Below, piece after piece: positions 56,701 through 64,000 of a stretch of DNA of 64,000 nt. The stretch is from positions 1,860,001-1,924,000 of the forward strand of contig JAGMUV010000003.1 of assembly GCA_020744425.1 (NCBI GenBank), given 5' to 3'. The notes beneath the pieces were generated by a model, which worked only from the letters and a program-made list of their open reading frames with translations, searched no databases and was not told where the DNA came from. Both the position numbers and the translations under genes were made by a program. The DNA comes from Dactylonectria macrodidyma. Lineage: Eukaryota > Ascomycota > Sordariomycetes > Hypocreales > Nectriaceae. Position 1 is the stretch's first letter. Each line of letters starts with the position of its first letter.

Positions 56701-57113
56701 CTCAGCGGCAGGCTTCTATTGACCATTTCATGACCAACGTCAACGTGGAATGCTTCTTGGTATCTCTCAAGGCCGGTGGCGTGGCGCTCAACCTCACAGA
56801 GGCATCGAGAGTCTTCATTGTTGACCCGTAAGTATCTTCGTTCGTTTGGCATGTCCGATACAGTTATGACTAACCTATAATCAGATGGTGGAACCCTGCA
56901 GCCGAATGGCAGTCAGCTGATCGATGCCATCGCATCGGCCAGACTCGGCCCTGCACCATTACCAGACTCTGTATCGAGGATTCAGTCGAAAGCCGCATGG
57001 TTTTGATCCAGGAAAAGAAGACAAACATGATTCACTCGACTGTGAATGGTGACGACAAGGCAATGGACTCTCTCAGCCCTGAGGACATGCAGTTCCTCTT
57101 CCGTGGCTCCTAA
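53776..57113 (+). CDS. RAD16: DNA repair SNF2 ATPase Rad16 with RING finger
   Basis: Exons 53776-53830, 53875-56827 and 56885-57113 give 1078 residues. The ATG is at 53776 ([10 protein letters not shown]); the open frame upstream belongs to the leader. Two AT-hook-like motifs occur (KRPRGRPRK near residue 60, GRGRPSK near 86), then an acidic, Ser-rich region (about 200-440). The SNF2 helicase has Walker [12 protein letters not shown] near 501 and LDEAH near 616. A RING finger ([29 protein letters not shown]) is inserted at about 828-872, followed by the helicase C-terminal half ([24 protein letters not shown]). This layout is Rad16, the ATP-dependent translocase of global-genome excision repair and partner of Rad7. 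An in-frame stop after FRGS ends the protein normally. Confidence 0.97.
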
Positions 57114-57933
57114 GTCACATAGTTCTATCCTGTCCTTGGTTTCCTACCTCGTCATGGTAATTCATTTGGCGTGGCGAGGTAACGTCTAATGTGGAATTTT
57201 TTCTTTCCCTGTTTGGCATGCAAAGGCAGTGTCCTTCATTGCCTACTACGGTCATGTTCATCGTACGGAATCGACTTGACCGTCATGGTCAGAAATTAGG
57301 AAACGGGTACGATTAAGTGAGGCGCATGGGAGTTGAGTGGACGCTCGTATGAATTAGGACATCACCTGAAGGCATCGGGATGCCATACTACCGATGTTCG
57401 CAGGTTATGTATGTATGTATGTGTATTTGTTAGACAGCAAGCTCGCAATCGACTATTGATGAAAAACGTGTTTGAGTGCTGGTCACACGATATTATCATC
57501 TGTCCTTTTTTTGAGAGCACTAGTTCCCGAGCAACAATGACACTAGGTACCGTGCTGATAACGGCATCAGCTATTCTTAGTTTTCAAATCGTCGTCACAG
57601 GTAGGAACGTGAAACAAGCTTCACGAGCACATCGACAGCCAGGTTGGTCTATTCCGAACCATTATTATCTTTCTATCTATGTGATTTCTCAAGTGTCTTG
57701 AGCCACAAGATGATGTGGGTCGCATCTCTGCATCCCGAGCCCAAAAGCTGGAGAAATGAGATTCCAAAAGGGTCTATCAATCCTTCCCAGGGTGGGAAAG
57801 CAAAAAACGAAAGGAACTTTGTGACGGGTGACTAGAAGTATTTTCTCCATGAAAGGACGACTTTGCCACACCGAAACGGGCCGCGATTTGTCATTGCCTG
57901 TAAATGACAACCTGAGGGGAGCATCTTTAACAC
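57114..57933. other. Convergent 3' interval
   Basis: 3' flanks of RAD16 and SPE1. Contains a small GTAT tetranucleotide repeat (about 57409-57423). No gene supported. Confidence 0.5.
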
Positions 57934-59340
57934 TCAGAGACCAAGGAGGGCCTTGGCACCGGGCTCGCTGCATACGTAGATGACGTCGTGTGAGTTGGAA
58001 AAGCCATTGAACTGAGTAGCAGAGCATTTCGTGTAGGCACCCATGTCCTCGAAGTAGAGCCAGTCGCCAACATCAAGGATGCGGTCGAAACGAGTGCTCT
58101 CAGTGATGCGGTCGATGCCATCGCAGGTAGGGCCCCAAACAGAGTACTCAAAGCCCTCGCCAACAGGGGTGGGGTTGGCAGCAGAAGTATCGTAAAGAGT
58201 CTTACCACCGACGCGGAGAATCTTGGCGATAGGGTTCTGATGGTCGAAGACGATGTTGGAGAAGTTGCCGTAAACGCCATCGTTGACGTAGACCATGTAA
58301 CCCTTACCGTCGAGAGTGGGATCCTCAACCGTGCGACGTGCGATGATGTTGCAAGCGATGGTGAAGGCCGTGGCGACGTAGTAGCGGCCAGGCTCGGCGA
58401 TAATCTCGATGTTGCTGTGGGGTGGGAAGAACTCCTCTAGAGCGCTGCTGAGGACTCCAGCCATGGCCTCGAAACAATCGCCACTGAAGCCGCCACCAAC
58501 ATCAAGGGTACGCATGTTGAAACCAAGCTCATGGGCGCGTTGGAAGACCAGATGAGCATCGCGCACAGCCTTGTAGTAGGCCAGGGGGTCCGAAGCACCG
58601 GAGCCGACGTGGAAGCTGACACCAACGACTTTGAGGCCGAGGTTTTTGGCAAGAGTGAGGAGACTCTCCGTGGTGTCCATGGCAGCACCAAACTTCATGC
58701 TAAAGCGGCATAGACTTTCGCTGTCATCGGTCATGATGCGGAGGAAAAGCTCGGCGTCAGGGAAAAGCTTGGCAATCTTGTAAAGCTCGTCGGCATTGTC
58801 AAAGGTCATCTGCTTGACACCCACGGACTTGACAAATCGGACATAGGAATTGGTCTTGCAAGGCTGGGCGTAGATGATGCGGTCAGGGCTAAGTCCGGCG
58901 CTGAGAACCTGCTCGATCTCCGTCTTGGAGGCACAGTCGAAGCCGGTGCCAAGCTCAGCGAGGAGCTTGATGATCTGGGGGTCCGGGTTGCATTTGACAG
59001 CTATAGTGTGTTAGTATCTGGTTGAGGGCCAGATATAAAAAGGGCTATGATAGGGCTCACCATAGAAGGGGCGGACCCGAGGCAAATTCTTCTTCCAGCG
59101 AATGTGCTGGCGGTAGACCTCGCCTAGGTCAGCGACGAAGAACGTGTCTTCTTCTCCAGGGTCGCACATCTCATGGTCAATGGCCTCCACACGCTCGTGG
59201 AGAGCATTGCCAATAAGCTGCTTGGGGTTAATCACGCCATGTTGCTGAATAGAGTCCAAAAAGACGGGGTTCTTCAATGCGACATTGGTATGATTTGCAT
59301 TGTTGATGTAGTTGTCGAGGACAGCCGTTGCCATAACCAT
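57934..59340 (-). CDS. SPE1: Ornithine decarboxylase
   Basis: Exons 59061-59340 and 57934-59000 give 448 residues. The intron (GTGAGC...ATACTAACACACTATAG) falls within [10 protein letters not shown] and restores it, placing the PLP lysine at K96. Other hallmarks are [30 protein letters not shown] and active-site Cys near 385 in [11 protein letters not shown]. The enzyme makes putrescine from ornithine, the first step of polyamine synthesis, in the cytosol as a homodimer. The ATG at 59338-59340 is the first in frame and gives [14 protein letters not shown], typical of Sordariomycete ODCs. The frame is open 49 codons further upstream without another ATG. Regulation by antizyme is expected for the family but not visible here. 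The leader is long and ATG-free. Confidence 0.96.
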
Positions 59341-60325
59341 ATCCCAAAGAGTTGCGGGGGTTGCTGCTGGGGAAATTCTGCGGTGGGAGAGAGACGAGCG
59401 GACAAACGTCAAGAGGGCGTGAAACGCGGGTTCCTCAAAGACGAGTGACGAAGATTGATTGTGGTTCAAGTGCTTAACCTTTCAGGTCAAGCAGGTGTTA
59501 AGGTGGTCGAAAGCGATAGCAGACTGGTCCCTCAGTGGACTGGCGAGGCCTCCTCGACTCTTCCTCGGCGAGAGGAAGAACCTCTTGATTCCTCCTATGC
59601 GGCAGCTGGTGGTCGTCGGAAGTCGACGGGGGAGTGTTGTTCTTGGGGCCGTGCAAGACGAGGAGATCGAGAAGCTTATGCAACGGTGACTGCAGCAGTG
59701 GGAGGGGGGATGGCGTTGATGATGTGTGAAGTCTTTCGAAGACTGAAATCTTTGTCGCTGACGAAGCTCACGGCTGGGGGAGCCGTGGTGGAAACGTTGC
59801 CTTTGAGAAGACCAAAGGCAGGTCTAAGGGGGGTTTGGGGGGAAAGGGGATAGAGACAAGCTCTGATGTTGTTGGTTTGGATTGGCTTGGGAGAGTCAGC
59901 AAAACGGGTTGTTGTCGCAGTTGGATGCGAGAGGGTAAGACAAGAAGAGCCGGAGTCGAGTGGGAGAAGAGTTGGAGTGGAGCAAGAGGAGAGCTTGAGG
60001 GAAGAAGAAAAATGGTAAGGGAGCAGCCTCCTTATATGTCGCAACTGATTGGATGGATCCCAATGAATCACGAATAGAAATACCCGAGTGCTTTGGCTTG
60101 TGCTTGTGGATCGAACGGGTGATGTGAATGGGCGGAGATGTGAGAGGCGCGAAAGGTGGGAGGTGTTTACGGTGTGCGCCAAAGGTGGGACACACCCAGG
60201 CCAAAAAAATATGCCCTGTGACGTTTACACCAGTGATGAGGGGCAGGAACCGGGGGAAAAAATTGAGATTTTTTTTTGGGGGGGGGAGGGCAAGGTTTCA
60301 CTCGTCAAGGAAGGAGGGAACAAGG
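59341..60325 (-). promoter_or_regulatory. Long ATG-free leader/promoter of ornithine decarboxylase
   Basis: 985 consecutive bases upstream of the SPE1 start hold no ATG on the sense (minus) strand, while about 16 ATGs lie on the opposite strand. The sense strand is pyrimidine-rich. A CATATAAG box sits at 60031-60038, suggesting a leader of about 660 bases. Confidence 0.6.
60031..60038 (-). promoter_or_regulatory. TATA-like box of SPE1
   Basis: CATATAAG on the minus strand, 691 bp before the ATG. Confidence 0.4.
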
Positions 60326-62936
60326 CATGCTGTGGCGCAACAGGCACAGGGCGGAACATGACAAGTACACGTACCAGGAGGATTCGAGAACAATACTTGG
60401 CGGAACAGCGAAGTAGAGCGATGATTTGGATTAGCAGAGCGCGTGAGGGTGTGTGATTCCTTTTCGCGTGTGACAGTGAAGTGTTTAAAAACAGACCCAA
60501 GTTGAAAATCATATGGACAGACAGAACGGGACAGGTGGATGGGCGGTGGGCACCTCTTTCCTCCCCCGGCGCTACGGGCCTTCCGGGAAAGCTTCCAGCA
60601 ATTTTTCGTCGCTAAGAAAACCCAGATTGACTTGGAGTACCCCGTTGGTACCTTGTCATGCTGACGGGGTTTTTGATAAACTGTGCGTGAAAAGTTCCTG
60701 GCTAGAGCGAGGCACCTCACCTGGGTTCATGATACCATAGACCTGGAACAGGGCCAGTCGGATGCCGAGACATACATGGCCAAGCTTATTAGGTGCGTGC
60801 ACCTGTCGATCTGTGGCTGAAGAGGCGTGCATTTCGTCCACGAACCTCGGAAAGTTTATCCCGGTGCCTGAGTTGCCGCTATTTGACATCTGCCACAAAA
60901 GCGCTATTCGCAAACCGCCTAAAAACAGTAACATGCGGTTGAAAATGGCTCTCGAAACAAAGGCCCAATTTGCAATCTCATGGGTATCTTCGAAGCTGGC
61001 CCAAAGCGGCACATTTCCCACTTCCGCTTCCACTTCACACTTCTCCATTGTGTAACAGGTTTGCCCTAGGAAGCCCACCTACATGCGACCTGCAGGCTTC
61101 CATTTCCATGCTTGTCTTGTGGAGAGCAACTAGGCCACAATCCACTGGCTGGGACTGCATCCGCCGGGTTGACCTGCCCGGCGCCAACTGTACACAGTAC
61201 CTTGCTTTGTCCTCTAAGGTACCACAGAGAGAACAACTGCATATTGCTCTGGCTGTCTGCTAGAGTCGTCCGGCCCCACCTCCGAGTTGCCCAGTCGGCC
61301 GCCTACACAAACCCAAGCTTGGGCTGATGCAAAATGACTCTACACCGACAGAGACACCGAATGTTGTGCAGAAACTCTCTGACTGCACACCTCGACCACA
61401 AGAGAGGGCTTTGGGCTTTGTCATGTGTTTCTTATACTCGCCCCCCATTCCGACTCACTCATCAACAACAGCATCAGGAGATGACCCGGCATGGTCACGG
61501 CTAATTAGTTACTGCCCAACAGTCAAAACCGAGGATCCAGTTCATTGCCACGTTCTAGACCGCAACTCCAACCATCGCCGATGGAGGCCCCTTCGCCGAT
61601 TGTTACTGCGTCTCCCGCAGCACAGATCTCTAAAACGTCCGCGGCCCTCAGTCGACAACTCCCCATAAAGCGCCCCATGCATCAAATTCCCTCAGCCATT
61701 TCTATCCACAAATAAGCATCTTCAATCCAGCTGGCTCACACGTCACCGCTTCGAGCTGTCCGCCTTCGGGTGGTCGCCGTCGAGCAGTCGTACGAAGCGC
61801 CAGGGGACACATAACCCTTTCGCCCTGTAATATACCCTTGTCCCTACTGAGTTCAAGAGAATCGACCATTAACGAGTGCCATACACTCCAATTCCACTTA
61901 CGTACTTGGCGAGCCCTGCAGAGTAAATAGTCTTGTAAACTGCGAGGTCAGCTGCTTTTCGCGTCAGCCCATTGCCTGTTCTCATCCCCCGGAACTTGTT
62001 GTTTCCAGATATCGAATGTCAACTCATTAAACCACCACTCCTATGCCATCTTGAATGCGACTTCCAACGGGCCTTTCCGGTTCACGCCCCCTCAATACGA
62101 AGAATAATTTTTAGCATCCCAATTAAGTCAAAATCTCCTTCTATTTGATTAAAGTGACGTAATGTTACTTTAGCGGTCAACAGCGCATTTCCTGACTGTC
62201 ACAACACCACAAACTCTGACTAGCTGCCTACCTATTCAATTGTACTTCCAAAACCACAATACAGGGAGCGCAGTCTCAAGGTTTCTGTTTACGACTTTAC
62301 ATGTACTTCGCTCTTTAGTCCGGTGAAAATCCAACGCTCAAGGACTCCGGCTCTGAGAGAACTAGCTCAACCTCCTCCTCCGCATCCCCCGCCTAATCAA
62401 CCTAAACCACCAGCCTCATACAGTCCCCTTCACCCCGCAAACCGATTCTCCGTGCTTGGTGCTCGCGCTCCGCAGCGTCGGGGGAACAGTCGGCAATGTG
62501 TAGGTTCGTAGGAATGGGCGGGGAAGAGGTGACGGGCGGGGGAGGGGAAGGCGATATCAATCTTATTCTTGCGTTGCTCTGTGATCTCTCTGCCATTGAA
62601 GAAAAGGTAGAGAGATGTATCGTATCTGAACGCGTGTAGCATGAACCTTTTCTCATGCATGAAGAAGGCTTCATTTGCATTTGTATGGCCAAATGTGCGA
62701 ATCACAGAGAGCTATATCGCAAATGAACTATTCGAGAATGTTCAATGAGGAGGAGGGTCATCTATGCGTGTGTCGTGGTTTATAAATACATCTCATCGTA
62801 CAAGGGCAGCCGCCCTTCATCTGTCGTCCAAGACTCTTAATATGCGTTGCTCAGCCAAAGTCTCTATGACATGGTTAGCATGTATGCAAACATGAAAATG
62901 CAGCACGTTGATCAAGATGGTCGCCCGCCATCTACT
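60326..62936. other. Gene-poor interval
   Basis: Upstream of SPE1 and 3' of CYM1. Only short frames. A T9/G10 homopolymer junction lies just to its left (about 60270-60287). No repeat family or RNA gene recognised. Confidence 0.5.
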
Positions 62937-64000
62937 CTATTCGGCACCCTGGACGTCCATCTCCCGGATCTTCCACTCGCCGTCCACCCAAGGCTGCTTC
63001 TCTCCCAAGAAAGCAATCCTCTCCTCGCCCTTGCTCATGGCGTCCACCAGGTGACGTTGCGCCACCTCGCGTACTTGATCCTTGGTGACATCGAGTAGTT
63101 GGACGCGCTTGCGTTGCTTCATCTCCTCTGTGATGCCTGATAGGAATCGACCCATGCCCTCTTGGTTCACAGACACAGGCGCGTCAACCCCCTGGAACAC
63201 CGAGATCTTAGCCTCCTCTAGATCTCTGTCCGACCACTGCTTGTCCACTGCCCATTGTCCCGCGTTGCGCATGATACCTAACGTGTTCTGGGGGTTGGGG
63301 TCACGGTAAGAGTAGAACCCAAATAGGCCATCCAGCGGTCGCGAGTATGCACCACCGCCATAAGCACCACCCTTCTCACGAATCTCGTGGTGTAGGTGCT
63401 TGTGGGTAAGAAGCTGGGACAAGATCTGGAGTGGCGCCCCATCAGGGGACGTGTAGGATGCCGTCGGCAGCGATAGGCCCCCGTAGTACACCTGGTATGG
63501 GAGGGGGAAGAAAGTCTTGCTGTCGCGAGGCAACTGTCGGGGCTCTAGGTTCTTTAGCTCCACAGGTGCACGCAAGGTATTACCCAAAAAGGTTTGCAGA
63601 GAGGCCGCGTTGTTCGTAACGCTCTCTGTCCCACATGTGATGGCAGTGCGGAAATTGCCAGCAACAAGCGCAAAGTTCTGAATTTGCTTCAGTTTCGCGA
63701 TGACATCTTCGAATTTGTCCGACTCCGGTCGGCTTGCCAGCGAGGTCACTAGCTTAACCTGTGAAAGTCCAGACACTTGCTGGCGTAGCCACGAGGCTTG
63801 TGTGAGACCAGCCTCGGAGTAGCCCATGGCGTATCGGTGTCCAGTCGATGCAATATCATTTACCACGCCATCTGCAGAAGCCTGCAGAAGCTGTCGGATA
63901 CGGAGGGCAGCCTCGGGGCTGTCGAAGTCAGTCCCCAGTACCAGCTTCTGGATGATGTCGAACATGACGGGCACATTTTGGTCCAGTGCCATGCCAGTGA
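62937..64000 (-). CDS. CYM1: Mitochondrial presequence protease Cym1/PreP, C-terminal part (5' end outside window)
   Basis: The frame is open from the TAG at 62937-62939 to the window edge (about 353 residues). It matches the C-terminal M16C peptidase half of Cym1/Pre[60 protein letters not shown] and a final [11 protein letters not shown]. Cym1 degrades cleaved presequences and other peptides in the mitochondrial matrix, using zinc bound in its N-terminal half, which is not in the window. The conserved REKGGAYG loop is intact. No intron is seen in this part. Confidence 0.95.
   Translation of the reverse strand, partial: TGMALDQNVPVMFDIIQKLVLGTDFDSPEAALRIRQLLQASADGVVNDIASTGHRYAMGYSEAGLTQASWLRQQVSGLSQVKLVTSLASRPESDKFEDVIAKLKQIQNFALVAGNFRTAITCGTESVTNNAASLQTFLGNTLRAPVELKNLEPRQLPRDSKTFFPLPYQVYYGGLSLPTASYTSPDGAPLQILSQLLTHKHLHHEIREKGGAYGGGAYSRPLDGLFGFYSYRDPNPQNTLGIMRNAGQWAVDKQWSDRDLEEAKISVFQGVDAPVSVNQEGMGRFLSGITEEMKQRKRVQLLDVTKDQVREVAQRHLVDAMSKGEERIAFLGEKQPWVDGEWKIREMDVQGAE

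Overview
The window is nuclear DNA from a filamentous ascomycete, most likely a Sordariomycete and possibly Hypocreales (inference from protein sequence, not tested by search). The evidence is many short 50-100 bp introns with GTAAGT/GTATGT-type donors and CTAAC/CTGAC branch sites, compact genes on both strands, mitochondrial and ribosomal proteins of fungal type, and a fungal-type ornithine decarboxylase. I support 27 intact or window-truncated protein genes, one decayed kinase pseudogene and two weak gene candidates. I saw no tRNA, rRNA, CRISPR array or recognisable transposon. Exon boundaries were read by eye from splice signals and frame continuity.

Layout. 1-9.2 kb: the end of a BCS1-like AAA ATPase; an 86-aa small membrane protein; a head-to-head pair of paralogous multi-pass membrane proteins; and a kinase-domain gene disabled by in-frame stops and at least one frameshift. 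10-23.1 kb: a small mitochondrial-type protein, a DHCR24/DIMINUTO-like FAD oxidoreductase, a RING-like protein, a Gfd2/YDR514C-like protein, a nitronate monooxygenase, a disordered fungal protein, a small membrane protein with an Ish1/LEM-like tail, ribosomal protein eL38 and a double-domain ABM-fold protein. 25.4-27.6 kb: a secreted HExxH protein.

30.9-45.5 kb is mainly housekeeping: mevalonate kinase (ERG12) convergent with the shared prenyltransferase alpha subunit (RAM2), mRNA export factor MTR2, mitochondrial methionyl-tRNA synthetase, a NAT9-like acetyltransferase, a dynamin-family GTPase with two coding minisatellites, a GrpB-domain protein and mitochondrial ribosomal protein bL34. 49.4-64 kb: a secreted class 3 lipase, the divergent nucleotide-excision-repair pair RAD7/RAD16, ornithine decarboxylase (SPE1), and the C-terminal end of the presequence protease CYM1.

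Functional links. RAD7 and RAD16 products form one global-genome repair complex and are transcribed away from a shared 866-bp interval. ERG12 makes isoprenoid precursors and RAM2 uses the farnesyl or geranylgeranyl product. Several genes serve mitochondria (BCS1-like, MSM1, MRPL34, CYM1). Three large gene-poor intervals (27.6-30.9, 45.5-49.4 and 59.3-62.9 kb) hold long leaders and promoters. The leaders of ERG12 and SPE1 lack any sense-strand ATG for about 0.9-1.0 kb.
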